From Gilliamella apis (GTDB taxonomy: Bacteria > Pseudomonadota > Gammaproteobacteria > Enterobacterales > Orbaceae): a stretch of DNA of 64,000 nucleotides. Of this stretch, positions 9,501 through 17,008 are shown one piece after another. Positions within the stretch are counted from its first letter, which is position 1. Every line of letters starts with the position of its first letter. The stretch lies in assembly GCF_030758615.1 (NCBI RefSeq), contig NZ_CP132381.1:2170001-2234000 (forward strand). Direction: 5' to 3'. Made by a program: the position numbers and the translations under genes. A model generated the notes under the pieces. The model was not told the DNA's origin and did not search any database. It saw only the letters and a program-made list of their open reading frames with translations.

Positions 9501-10612
9501 GGCATATCTGCTGTTAAATAGATTTGGTCGTTGCCCCAAAAGTTTATTCCTCGAAACGAAGCAATCAAATCTTTTAAGACTGTGTATGCGTCTCGTTGGC
9601 TTTGTATATACTCATTACAAGCAAACCGAGGTTCTTTACCTCCTCTGCCATCTGACACCATTTGATCACAATATTGCCCAAGTTGATAAATTGCCCATTT
9701 ATCAACCATTGTGGAATCAATCCTTAATCCCATCCCTGCTATCTCATCACGCATTAAATAATGAGCTAACCAAGCTGGATTATTCGTGTAATCCATTTTG
9801 AAAGTGCCATTCCATTCTCCCAAATAATTTCGAGATACAGGATCGTAATTATCTGGGATTTGCACCAATTTTCCTTTCAATTTGCATGTTATTTTTGGTA
9901 CAGACCCATTAAATTGACTTGCATCAAGTTCAATATAAAGTAGCGCTGTGTTTGGGTAACGTAATTTACTATCAATAATTTCAGCATAAGAAAAAACACC
10001 AAAATCGTTCACTAATTTACTTGATTTTGAATCAGGCGTTATTCGTCTAACACGAATTGTCCAACCTTCAATTGCTTTAGGGAGATTAATTCGGTGATCT
10101 CGTTGATATTCAGACATCGTTTTGCCATCGAATTTACCATTCACGACAGTTTCGAATGCGCTGCCATCAGTTGATAAATCTATAGCATAATGTGTAATAG
10201 TTCCGAGTGAATCGCCATTATCTTTATATTCGACATGAACGGGGAGGTTTAATTTAACTCTTATTGCATCAAGGTCTAAGTTAGAAAAAGATTGTACCCA
10301 AGGTTTGTTGGACTTTACTTTATAATTAGCTCTTAATTCATTGCTGACCTCAGGCATTCCTTGAATATAGTCTTGCGTTTGACTGCCATTACGAAATTCC
10401 CATTTGACGCCTTTAAAATTAAGAGAGCCGTCAGCATTTGCAAGTGGCGTGTTATCAATAAATATATTTTCTGCTGTTAATCCACCTTTTATTTCGCCTT
10501 CACTCAACGCGATTAAGGCTTTAAGCTTGGCGGTTGAAAGTAAATTGTCTGGCTGTTCGTAAGGCTTGTGTTGTTTCTTACTCCCACCTTTTTGACCTTC
10601 AATGATTTGCAT
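6581..10612 (-). CDS. Tail tip attachment / host specificity protein, lambda gpJ-like (1343 aa)
   Basis: Central tail-tip protein that contacts the host receptor. It opens with GGSKKQHKPYEQPDNLLS, as in lambda J. A baseplate-hub-like core is followed by two fibronectin type III-like modules (about residues 610-810; YVAQWRKDNCNWINVG, VYDVRVRAINAV). A long repetitive coiled coil follows (about 830-1080; repeated ANAINALNTT, KKQGDLIESQSN, QQGEQITAQANS units), then a C-terminal domain with VDISGRLKA..GEMNNVVINEN. Length is slightly above lambda J (1132 aa) because of the stalk. It follows gpI-like by 8 bp. Confidence 0.93.
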   Translation of the reverse strand: MQIIEGQKGGSKKQHKPYEQPDNLLSTAKLKALIALSEGEIKGGLTAENIFIDNTPLANADGSLNFKGVKWEFRNGSQTQDYIQGMPEVSNELRANYKVKSNKPWVQSFSNLDLDAIRVKLNLPVHVEYKDNGDSLGTITHYAIDLSTDGSAFETVVNGKFDGKTMSEYQRDHRINLPKAIEGWTIRVRRITPDSKSSKLVNDFGVFSYAEIIDSKLRYPNTALLYIELDASQFNGSVPKITCKLKGKLVQIPDNYDPVSRNYLGEWNGTFKMDYTNNPAWLAHYLMRDEIAGMGLRIDSTMVDKWAIYQLGQYCDQMVSDGRGGKEPRFACNEYIQSQRDAYTVLKDLIASFRGINFWGNDQIYLTADMPQDEPDFIYHSSNVIGDFVYSGGSYKNRYTSCMVAYSNPDDHYCDDVEAVWDHDLMRRYDVNVMKLTAIGCTSQSEAQRRGRWALLSNVKDGVVTFTVGLDGYIPLPARIIGIADPSRSGKENGGRIHAVNGKKITLDRPVDYEAGNRLVINLPDGTAQSRTIKSISDDKRTVTVTANYKILPVAGAVWCIDSDNIAIQYYRVTGISARENQQFTITAIQHDPDKFKYIDDGVRLEPKPITVTPPSAISAPKNIIISESSYVSQGLSVASLEVGWDKVDGATNYVAQWRKDNCNWINVGQTNGTSFTVSGVYSGVYDVRVRAINAVDVSSAWSYSEPTSIKGKVGKPDKPINFTASDDVIFGIDLNWSFPKDSGDTSHTEIQYSINENEDDALLLSNVTYPCKSYSQTGLSIGQTFFYRARLVDKIGNVSDWTDWVKGISSTNTNELTDHIFNEIKETDAWNSLVDKTDNNANLIGQYSDELNEQSKLLVENALSTVENAKSIIENALANDINAQNWRKELGGTNAEIKETRALIVSESEATAIKLNEMSSNLDGANSNINELKQTTSKQGEKLSTQSDLINTLNSSITDTQKNVTANANAINALNTTTKKQGDLIESQSNTLTQLSSSIDKAQKSADTANNNAKNNATIISQMKTNVTQQGEQITAQANSINTIKTNINNVSANISDVSKAIQDTNGKLSAYRTMKVQVDNKGQQYVAGMTMGVENTNSGMQSNVIFLQDRFSIMNAADGNPQTVFTTQGNQVVINDAVIGNGTITDAKIKNASITSAKISNVIQSDNFQDGKSGWQLSRDNGKLKAVDVDISGRLKATSGEMNNVVINENCQVRGKLTAEQIVGDIAKIIYFPTGSSITVEPEPFNRVISTPAVIVHSNSGDMMQTSIYTIATCNDFTCEDGKVIKRGRALFEISVTASYNKSKSYSSAWYFRLPANTKLQLRADGYGQCPNAINLFITKE

Positions 10613-10619
10613 AATTCAC

Positions 10620-11237
10620 CTATTGTTGATCTTCTGTATAAATACCAGCATTAATAAATGCACCACCAATTTCACGTTCACCAAGCAAAATAGGAACGGG
10701 ATAGCCAACGGAGTTAGTATTAACTGGTGCGCCAAATGCGTAATTGGGTTTATTTTCTGCGTGAGATGATGTGCCCGCATTAAATTTAGGCTGTGGGCTT
10801 AATGCTTGAACAACACCGCCAAGCATCATACTGATACCGATACCTGTTAAAATCGAAGTGGCAGAAATGGTAGCCGCTGTCATTGCTGCACCCCATGCTG
10901 CTAATGATGCCCCTGCTGTAAAAAATGCTGCAACTAATGCTATTGCGCCGATGACAATTTGCAACATCCCACCGCTTTTAGAACCCTGTGATACGGGCAT
11001 AATCATGTAGTTTTTACCATTCGCATTGATATCAAACTCATCAATACCAATATTTTTACCATCCACAAAAAAAGCAAACTTGACGCCGTTTAAGTGAGCG
11101 CTGGACATGTATTTTTCGAAACCTTTTTTTGTTGCGCATAATGCTCTCAATAACTCTTTAATATTTTGGACATCGTATTGATGATTTTTACCAAATTGTT
11201 TAGCCATTGCTCCTTTGAATGTTAAATTACTTAGCAT
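10620..11237 (-). CDS. Tail assembly protein, lambda gpI-like
   Basis: Tail-tip assembly factor, 205 residues when started at the ATG at 11237 (AGGAG 7 bp upstream), which overlaps the end of the gpK-like gene as in lambda. It has the ubiquitin-like N-terminal part (FVDGKNIGIDEFD), a glycine/alanine-rich central hydrophobic region (QIVIGAIALVAAFFTAGASL) and the C-terminal NSVGYPVPILLGEREIGG motif. A longer in-frame extension to 11354 exists but lies inside the gpK-like gene and has no ribosome binding site. Confidence 0.88.
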   Translation of the reverse strand: MLSNLTFKGAMAKQFGKNHQYDVQNIKELLRALCATKKGFEKYMSSAHLNGVKFAFFVDGKNIGIDEFDINANGKNYMIMPVSQGSKSGGMLQIVIGAIALVAAFFTAGASLAAWGAAMTAATISATSILTGIGISMMLGGVVQALSPQPKFNAGTSSHAENKPNYAFGAPVNTNSVGYPVPILLGEREIGGAFINAGIYTEDQQ

Positions 11238-11949
11238 CGAATCGCTCCTTGTTTCGCACAATGCGGACTGTTCTATCTCGAAAATATTTACCGTAGGGAG
11301 TTCGTGAGGATAATTGACCGTATGAATGGTGGAGAATGAGATTATCACCAACATAAAGAGCGGCGTGGTTGGTCACGTTTGAATTAAGTTTCATCATGAT
11401 AATGTCACCGATCTTAATGTCTTTTAAATCAACCTCAATAAATCCCTCAGCCTGCCAGTTGTCGTCGTAAATGTTTTCTTTTCCGTCTTCCCACCATTCA
11501 TGCGGAACCGAATAATTTTTGAGTGTGATATTGAATTCGCGTTGATAGTAGTCCATAATTAAAGCCCAACAATCGGCATAACCAAGTAACCATTGACGAC
11601 CTGTATAATCTCGATTAACTCGTGGTGAAATTGTGCAGAAATCACCCTCAGGATAAGACACAATGCCCCACTCAATGCCTGAATAATCACATTGAATACG
11701 GTCAAATTCAGACGGCACTAACATTGGTGAATCTGGGTGAGAATGAATTATCATGATAATTTCACCCTGCTTTTCAGCTTCTAATTGCTCATCGGGTGAA
11801 ATTAGAAAATGCTCTTTTGGATTATCTGACATGTTTTTACATGGTATAAATTTTTGTGTTTTGCCAGTGTCAACAATTAATCCGCAAGCCTCATTTGGAT
11901 ACTCGTTTTCAGCATGTTTCAAAATTGAATCAAATAATTTTTGTCGCAT
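11227..11949 (-). CDS. Tail assembly protein with JAB/MPN and NlpC/P60 domains, lambda gpK-like
   Basis: Bifunctional tail-tip peptidase that opens peptidoglycan during DNA entry. Residues 1-105 form a JAMM metallopeptidase (EACGLIV; IIHSHPD..PSEFD with the His-Ser-His and Asp of the motif). Residues 110-240 form an NlpC/P60 cysteine peptidase with catalytic Cys in GYADCWALIMDYY and His in NHAALYVGD. I start it at the ATG at 11949, 1 bp after the gpL-like stop; the longer frame to 12009 runs into gpL. Confidence 0.9.
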   Translation of the reverse strand: MRQKLFDSILKHAENEYPNEACGLIVDTGKTQKFIPCKNMSDNPKEHFLISPDEQLEAEKQGEIIMIIHSHPDSPMLVPSEFDRIQCDYSGIEWGIVSYPEGDFCTISPRVNRDYTGRQWLLGYADCWALIMDYYQREFNITLKNYSVPHEWWEDGKENIYDDNWQAEGFIEVDLKDIKIGDIIMMKLNSNVTNHAALYVGDNLILHHSYGQLSSRTPYGKYFRDRTVRIVRNKERFDAK

Positions 11950-11950
11950 A

Positions 11951-12685
11951 TTACTTACCTTGAAGATTAGCCGCGGGGAAACCACCGAACGGAAGAGGAT
12001 CATTACCATGCCTTGCTTTGCAATCTTTTAATAAACCACCGCATTCATCTTTTGCAGGGTCGTCTGTCGGCATTCCATCTTTATTAAAATAGTTATTACC
12101 GACATAATCACAACCTGTACCAGTTCGATACCAACCTCGCATACACCACGTACAAACAGTAGCGATTTGGCGAGTTGGAAGCTGCAAGTTTTGAATATCA
12201 AATGGTGAACAAAGTTCAAACTTGATTACCGTTTTGCTTTCTTCTTTCTTTTTATTAATAAAAAATAACTGCACTCGTTCTTGGAGCGGATCGGCTTGTG
12301 GATTACCTTCTTTCCAGTTATCCGAATCAAGATACTTAGCCATTGTGGTATGAATCTTGACTTTAGCTTGCACTAAATCATCATAATCAAGACAAAGCCG
12401 AGTTACTCTGCCATCAATATTACCTACGGATAGTTCTGGTGTCGGTTGTGAGCCTGTACTACTTAATTCGATACCGCTTAATTCATATGGGAACGGTAAA
12501 TACTCATTACCTTGCCAACGAATTGACGGTAAATTATCGGCAACAAAAGAAGCCCAACCTTCTGACGGTATGTTATGTGCGTGAAATCTTAAAACTTCAT
12601 CAAGTCCAAACTTAGTTCCGTCAACTTCTATGAGTTGTATTAACTGATTACCTTCAAGTGCTTGTAAATCTTGAGTTATAGACAT
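11951..12685 (-). CDS. Minor tail protein, lambda gpL-like (Fe-S)
   Basis: Tail-tip protein of 244 residues. The C-terminal half contains the cysteine set known to bind a [4Fe-4S] cluster in lambda gpL: FELCSPFD, ATVCTWCMRGW, TGCDYVG and DECGGLLKDCKARHG. The N-terminal half is a beta-rich tail-completion domain (LSGIELSSTGSQPTPELSVGN). It follows a terminator-like hairpin after gpM and precedes the gpK-like gene by 1 bp. Confidence 0.9.
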   Translation of the reverse strand: MSITQDLQALEGNQLIQLIEVDGTKFGLDEVLRFHAHNIPSEGWASFVADNLPSIRWQGNEYLPFPYELSGIELSSTGSQPTPELSVGNIDGRVTRLCLDYDDLVQAKVKIHTTMAKYLDSDNWKEGNPQADPLQERVQLFFINKKKEESKTVIKFELCSPFDIQNLQLPTRQIATVCTWCMRGWYRTGTGCDYVGNNYFNKDGMPTDDPAKDECGGLLKDCKARHGNDPLPFGGFPAANLQGK

Positions 12686-12705
12686 TTATTTTCTCCAAAT
12701 AATAA

Positions 12706-12727
12706 AAAAGCCCACATGTGTGGGCTT
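12706..12727 (-). terminator. Hairpin between gpM-like and gpL-like genes
   Basis: Stem AAGCCCACA/TGTGGGCTT followed on the minus strand by six T. It sits inside the late operon, so it probably attenuates rather than ends transcription, and Q antitermination would read through it. Confidence 0.7.
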
Positions 12728-12747
12728 GGTAGGAATTAATATGGTAA

Positions 12748-13086
12748 TTAAGGCGAATAGGATTGTACAAATTGAAACGATAGCGAAACAACTTTACCAC
12801 CAACAAATTCAGATTCGATTGATTTATTGACAACTCGATATAGCTTTTCCTCACCGTAGGGGTTTATCCACTTAAAAGATTCAATAATGTGCGAATTTAG
12901 AAATGCCCTAACTTTTGATATCTCCTCTTTTTCGCCTATATATGTTAACTCCCATGTTTCGCTGTTATTGTTAATTCCATTACTCGATAATTGAGTATAA
13001 CCATCACCGAAGCGAGCTTCATTGATGTTTTGTGAATCGGTACATTTCGGAGTGCCCATAGTGCGCCATATGAATTTATCTTCCAT
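12748..13086 (-). CDS. Minor tail protein, lambda gpM-like
   Basis: 112-residue tail-tip protein in the canonical H-M-L-K-I-J position, 4 bp after the tape-measure stop codon. Family-typical stretches are RFGDGYTQLSSNGINN near residue 25, ETWELTYIG and the C-terminal SLSFQFVQSYSP. No deviations. Confidence 0.88.
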   Translation of the reverse strand: MEDKFIWRTMGTPKCTDSQNINEARFGDGYTQLSSNGINNNSETWELTYIGEKEEISKVRAFLNSHIIESFKWINPYGEEKLYRVVNKSIESEFVGGKVVSLSFQFVQSYSP

Positions 13087-13090
13087 AAAG

Positions 13091-16000
13091 TTACCTATTT
13101 AACAGAATATATAAATCGCCACCTGGTGATGTAGATTTTTGAAGAGCTTCACCTATATTTTTTTGGATAATCGGTTTAATCTGCGCTTCAAGTGCTCTTC
13201 CATCAATATTGCCAGTCTGTGCTTGTGAAGTGCTATTAGACTGCATATTAATCGCAACGTTTGTAGTCACATTAATAGCGCTTGATGAATTATTTGGTTT
13301 ACTAGTAAACGCTATAGGTGAAGCTGGGCTAAGATTGACGCCTCCCCCATTAGCATAACCATGCTGAGCTTCTCTCATTAATGCATATAAATTTGCTACG
13401 CCAAGACGTTTAGTCGCCTCTTTTGTAAAAACGAATTCGCCTTTATGTACAATGCCAGCTGGTTGATATTTATTGCCAATTCCAGTAAACCCACCAGGTT
13501 CGTCGCTATAACCGACGCCCCCACCGTTAGCATAACCATCAATTACTCCACCAGTATAAGCTTGCTGATACCCCCCTGTGGCGGCTCCAGACCCTCCCAT
13601 GCCCATCCACTTCATTGATGTTTGAATAGCCTGTGCAACTAATAACTTATTAATAATTTCAATAATGTTAGTTAAAATGGATTTAGTTAATGATTTGAAA
13701 TCCATTTTCCCTGTTGTTACTAATTCAGTTAATGAATGACTAATTGAGTTCATAGCATTATTAGCAACATCACGAAATCCCTTGAATACATTTTGTCCAT
13801 CTTCCGCAAATTCACACATTCCCACTTTCAAACCAGTTAGCCAATCACCTTGATTTTGGTCTTCCAATTGCCAGCTTTGTTGTAGTGCCTCTTTTGCCTT
13901 GTTGTATTCCTCAGTAACCTTAGCTATTTCATTCGGATTACTTGTTCCTTTCAATGCAATATCACGTTGAGCATTTAACTCTGACATTTCATTGTAACGA
14001 CCTGCGTTTTTAGAAGTCATTCCGAAGGTAGCCTGTTCAGCTTGAGATTTTGCAACTAAATTAGTTGAATATTCCTGCATTTTACGAAGCGCTTTTGTTG
14101 CTTCGTATTGTGCAATTTCTTCACTTAAAGCCGCATTTTTCGCTTGTTGAGCTAACAACGCCTCTTTGTGACCTAAAATATACTTTTCCTGTGCAGTAAG
14201 TTTGCTTTTATCGGTTTTGCTCTCCAGCACCTCGATTTGCGCTTGTAAATCAAAGTATTTTTTACGCTCAGATGTGATAGTGTTGACTGTTAATGATTGT
14301 TCACGTAATGATTTAAGCTGATTCATCAAGCTGATTTCTTGCTGTCTTGATGATTGAAGCTGGTCTGTTGTTGATGCTCTGCTAGCGCCATTTTTTAGAT
14401 GGCGAGCCTTGATTGCTTTTGCGATATATTTAATGTCCTGCTCTGAAGCATAATTTGGACTATTTGGTCCAAACATTTCATTATTTATTTTTGCGGCTGC
14501 TTCCATATCTTTTATTTCTGCATCCGCTCGTTGTCGGGGAGTCATCTTCATTTGAGAGTAGTAATAAAACGGACTTTTTTTTGGGTTTGTAGCTTTGTCT
14601 AAATTCTCTTGTTGAAGTTTTAACCACTCAACTTGAAGCGCTGCATTCCCAGCTTTCGCTGCTATCTCAACTAATGAATCAATAAACGATTTTAATTTGT
14701 CTGAACCGTTGTTTGATGTTACATATAATCGACTAACCTCTTCAATTAACTTGTTAATTTTTTCAGTAGCTTGCAGTGAATCTGTCTCTGCCCGTATCTC
14801 AGCCATTTGTTCAAGTATGCTTTGAGCTTGTTCTTTTGTTGTACCGAAGTAAATCGCATAGTTTTCTATTTTGGCTTTTATACCTTCCACGCTTCTTACA
14901 GTAAGAGCATCTGTTGATTTAAGCAAAGAATTCAAATCTTTTCCGTTTGCTTTGATCTCTTGAATCGCTACCAGAACACTATCTAATCCAGTTTTTTCGC
15001 TAAGTGAGCTTAGTCTTGTCACAGTTTCCTTACCTGCGTCTTCAAGGCTTTTTAACCCATCCTGTAGTTCTTTTTTCGCACTAGATACTACTGTTTTTAG
15101 ATCTTTTTCACTCGATTTAAGTGCTGCCTGAACTAAAAATTTATTTTTTTTGAGTAATTTCATCATGTCGTCAGACAGAAAAAATTTTCCAGTCTGTTTA
15201 TCTTTTGACATAACAGTATTTAGTCGCTCTTGCGCGGCCGCTAATTGTTCTGTTGCGTTCTCCGTTTCAAACAATTTTGGAATCATACTGCCGAGTAAGC
15301 CGACCATCGCTGAAATACCAATATTTAAAGGGTTTAGCGATGTTAATAGCGTGCTAAAAGTGTTGCCGACACCATTTTTCATGATCATCGACATGCCAGA
15401 ATTCCGCAATCCTGAAAAGTTACCTTGCATTAATTGCGTCTGCATAATAGCGGCTTGATGCGTTGCCGCTCTTGTTGTATTCTCGTAATTTTTAGTGGCA
15501 TTAGAAGCTTGCGCAATTTTTTTAATATAAATGTCAGCAGAAGAACTCACACCGAGTTGAGCGGCCTGATAACTCAATAACTGTTGTTTCGTTAAATTTT
15601 GGGTTGCCAATTGCGCTTTTAGTTTATTGATAAAGTCAGTTTTGGCTTTAGTTGCGAGTGTTTCTGCGATTGTTACTTCTTTTTGTTTTACTGCAACATC
15701 AGATAGCAATTGATTATAATTGTTGATATCAAGAGTACCTGCTTTATATGAAGCCCTTACCTGCCCAGTTATTTTCTCTAGCTCTTTTGATGCGGTACTG
15801 ACATTTTTTAATCCGTCAATTTGATTTCTATAGCTGGTATAAAGCCTATCACCAGATTCAACAAGTTGTTTTCTAGCTGTCGCCAGCTTTCGTTCCTGTT
15901 CTGCCGCAATTCTAGAAGCTTTAGCACCTTTAACTGCATTCTGATAAACACGCTCAAAATCTTTTAATTCTTCATCGGTTACATTTAGTGAACGTTTTTT

Positions 16001-16132
16001 TGCGGCAGTTAATTCATCTGTAGCTGATGCCGCATCTTCTGCTTTTTTACTAAATGCATCTAATTTTCTGCTTGCTTCGTCAACGCTTTGTGTATTGATT
16101 TCAAGTGTTAGTGATGTAATTGCTTCTGCCAT
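13091..16132 (-). CDS. Tail tape measure protein, lambda gpH-like (1013 aa)
   Basis: Sets tail length and takes part in DNA delivery. Long coiled-coil protein: N-terminal helical part (TSLTLEINTQSVDEASRKLDAF), a hydrophobic patch near residues 250-290 (LLTSLNPLNIGISAMVGLLGS), extended coiled coil to about 760, then the lambda-tail C-terminal domain (DWLTGLKVGMCEFAEDGQNV; FKSLTKSILTNIIEIINKLLVAQAI) and the Gly-rich GGVIDGYANGGGV segment with AGIVHKGEFVFTKEATKRLG. Two I-E spacers carried by this same prophage match the gene, at 14802-14833 and 15544-15575. Translation starts just downstream of a terminator that ends the upstream moron transcript. Confidence 0.93.
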   Translation of the reverse strand: MAEAITSLTLEINTQSVDEASRKLDAFSKKAEDAASATDELTAAKKRSLNVTDEELKDFERVYQNAVKGAKASRIAAEQERKLATARKQLVESGDRLYTSYRNQIDGLKNVSTASKELEKITGQVRASYKAGTLDINNYNQLLSDVAVKQKEVTIAETLATKAKTDFINKLKAQLATQNLTKQQLLSYQAAQLGVSSSADIYIKKIAQASNATKNYENTTRAATHQAAIMQTQLMQGNFSGLRNSGMSMIMKNGVGNTFSTLLTSLNPLNIGISAMVGLLGSMIPKLFETENATEQLAAAQERLNTVMSKDKQTGKFFLSDDMMKLLKKNKFLVQAALKSSEKDLKTVVSSAKKELQDGLKSLEDAGKETVTRLSSLSEKTGLDSVLVAIQEIKANGKDLNSLLKSTDALTVRSVEGIKAKIENYAIYFGTTKEQAQSILEQMAEIRAETDSLQATEKINKLIEEVSRLYVTSNNGSDKLKSFIDSLVEIAAKAGNAALQVEWLKLQQENLDKATNPKKSPFYYYSQMKMTPRQRADAEIKDMEAAAKINNEMFGPNSPNYASEQDIKYIAKAIKARHLKNGASRASTTDQLQSSRQQEISLMNQLKSLREQSLTVNTITSERKKYFDLQAQIEVLESKTDKSKLTAQEKYILGHKEALLAQQAKNAALSEEIAQYEATKALRKMQEYSTNLVAKSQAEQATFGMTSKNAGRYNEMSELNAQRDIALKGTSNPNEIAKVTEEYNKAKEALQQSWQLEDQNQGDWLTGLKVGMCEFAEDGQNVFKGFRDVANNAMNSISHSLTELVTTGKMDFKSLTKSILTNIIEIINKLLVAQAIQTSMKWMGMGGSGAATGGYQQAYTGGVIDGYANGGGVGYSDEPGGFTGIGNKYQPAGIVHKGEFVFTKEATKRLGVANLYALMREAQHGYANGGGVNLSPASPIAFTSKPNNSSSAINVTTNVAINMQSNSTSQAQTGNIDGRALEAQIKPIIQKNIGEALQKSTSPGGDLYILLNR

Positions 16133-16149
16133 TGTTTTCTCCAGACATA

Positions 16150-16172
16150 AAAAAACCCACTCATGGTGGGTT
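16150..16172 (-). terminator. Terminator between lipoprotein moron and tape-measure gene
   Basis: AACCCAC/TGGTGGGTT hairpin followed by seven T on the minus strand, immediately ahead of the tape-measure ribosome binding site. It insulates the moron from the tail genes. Confidence 0.8.
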
Positions 16173-16202
16173 AATTTAATTTCGATTATCTTAAATAATT
16201 AA

Positions 16203-16643
16203 TTATTCTTTAATTCGCTCACAAACTAATTTATCTTTAATTTTACTTATTGGTTTATTATTTTTATCGATAGTTGTATATATCGCGGTCATGCTAAAAC
16301 TATCGTTGGATAGATATTCAATCTTTTGAGACCTTTGTCTGTCATCTACCGTATACTCAGGTCTTTTGTAGAAATCTTCTAGGTTAAAAGGCATTAAATT
16401 ATCTTTAGATGAAGATAAATTCCAAAAAAGCTGTCCATCCTTTTTGATAAAGATGTATTTATATTCACCAATTTCAGGTTCACTAAAATCTTGTAGCTTA
16501 CCATTCTTTGATTCTGCTTCTTGTGTGCTAACTGTGCAATTCCACTCACCAAGCAACATCTCCTCGGTTATTTTCTTCCCGCCTTCATCACCACAGCCAG
16601 ACAATGCAAAACAAGCTAACCCCAATAACGCAATTCTTTTCAT
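16203..16643 (-). CDS. Moron-encoded lipoprotein, copy 1
   Basis: 146-residue secreted lipoprotein: signal peptide with hydrophobic core LGLACFAL and lipobox LSGC, lipidated at about Cys16. The mature part starts with ITEEMLLGEWNC and has two conserved-looking tracts, EAESKNGKLQDF and QKIEYLSNDSF. It is about 80% identical by eye to the lipoprotein at 21436-21867, so it is an in-phage duplication. It has its own promoter cassette and terminator. A surface role such as superinfection exclusion or serum/host interaction is plausible but unproven. Confidence 0.75.
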   Translation of the reverse strand: MKRIALLGLACFALSGCGDEGGKKITEEMLLGEWNCTVSTQEAESKNGKLQDFSEPEIGEYKYIFIKKDGQLFWNLSSSKDNLMPFNLEDFYKRPEYTVDDRQRSQKIEYLSNDSFSMTAIYTTIDKNNKPISKIKDKLVCERIKE

Positions 16644-16664
16644 TCCATTCTCCTTTTTTGGGTA

Positions 16665-16693
16665 ATGGTATGTTATTTAAGGATTCGGAGCAA
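16665..16693 (-). promoter_or_regulatory. Moron promoter cassette, copy 1
   Basis: -35 TTGCTC (16688-16693), 17-bp spacer, -10 TACCAT (16665-16670) on the minus strand. The surrounding about 35 bp are repeated almost exactly at 18965-18993 and 22498-22526, each time just upstream of a secreted or membrane moron and just downstream of a terminator. Confidence 0.7.
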
Positions 16694-16716
16694 TAAAAAA
16701 CCGCACAAGGCGGTTT
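16694..16716 (-). terminator. Terminator of type I-F mini-array 1
   Basis: AAACCGC/GCGGTTT stem (16698-16704 / 16710-16716) followed by a T run on the minus strand; it lies 6 bp beyond the last array repeat. Confidence 0.8.
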
Positions 16717-16722
16717 GTGTGA

Positions 16723-16870
16723 ATTTTTAGCTACCTACACGGCAGTAAACGATATTGAATCAGCACGATTAATTATCGAAAATTTCTAAACTACCTACTC
16801 GGTAGTAAACTTGTACCAAGCATTAATTTGGTGTGAGCATGATTTCTAAACTACCTACTCGGTAGTAAAC
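16723..16870 (-). CRISPR. Type I-F-like CRISPR mini-array 1 (3 repeats, 2 spacers)
   Basis: 28-nt repeats at 16723-16750 (degenerate), 16783-16810 and 16843-16870 (the last two identical). Spacers at 16751-16782 and 16811-16842 are both exactly 32 nt. On the minus strand the repeat begins GTTTACTACCG and ends TTTAGAAA, with an inverted core CTACC/GGTAG, closely matching the known I-F repeat that starts GTTCACTGCCG and ends CTTAGAAA. The degenerate repeat is at the leader-distal end, as usual. No cas gene occurs in the window. Spacer 16751-16782 encodes, on the plus strand, a peptide DIESARLIIE like a segment of the antirepressor at 17009. Confidence 0.9.
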
Positions 16871-16876
16871 TAGAAC

Positions 16877-16882
16877 ATTATA
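16877..16882 (-). promoter_or_regulatory. -10 box abutting I-F mini-array 1
   Basis: Perfect TATAAT on the minus strand, 6 bp before the first repeat. The 30 bp after the array (16871-16900) are identical to those after mini-array 2 (19112-19141), so this is a shared minimal leader. No convincing -35 hexamer is seen. Confidence 0.6.
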
Positions 16883-16931
16883 CACAATAAACTTTGTTCA
16901 GAAAAAGAATAATAACCAATTTGTAGCTAAA

Positions 16932-17002
16932 AACCCTTTTTTTACACCCATTTATAATTGTTTGATTTTAAATAAATTATATTTGTCGGTAAAAAAAGGG
17001 TT
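16932..17002. repeat. 14-bp perfect inverted repeat flanking 43 AT-rich bases
   Basis: AACCCTTTTTTTAC at 16932-16945 and its exact complement at 16989-17002, directly downstream of the antirepressor stop codon. It could act as a bidirectional terminator or be the edge of an inserted cassette. Confidence 0.6.
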
Positions 17003-17008
17003 AACTAA

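Noticed and set aside
16811..16842. Possible match of an I-F spacer to the 3' part of the tape-measure gene near 13370-13400
   Set aside because: Only the words CATGCT and ATTAATGC align and they need a 3-nt gap; not a collinear protospacer.
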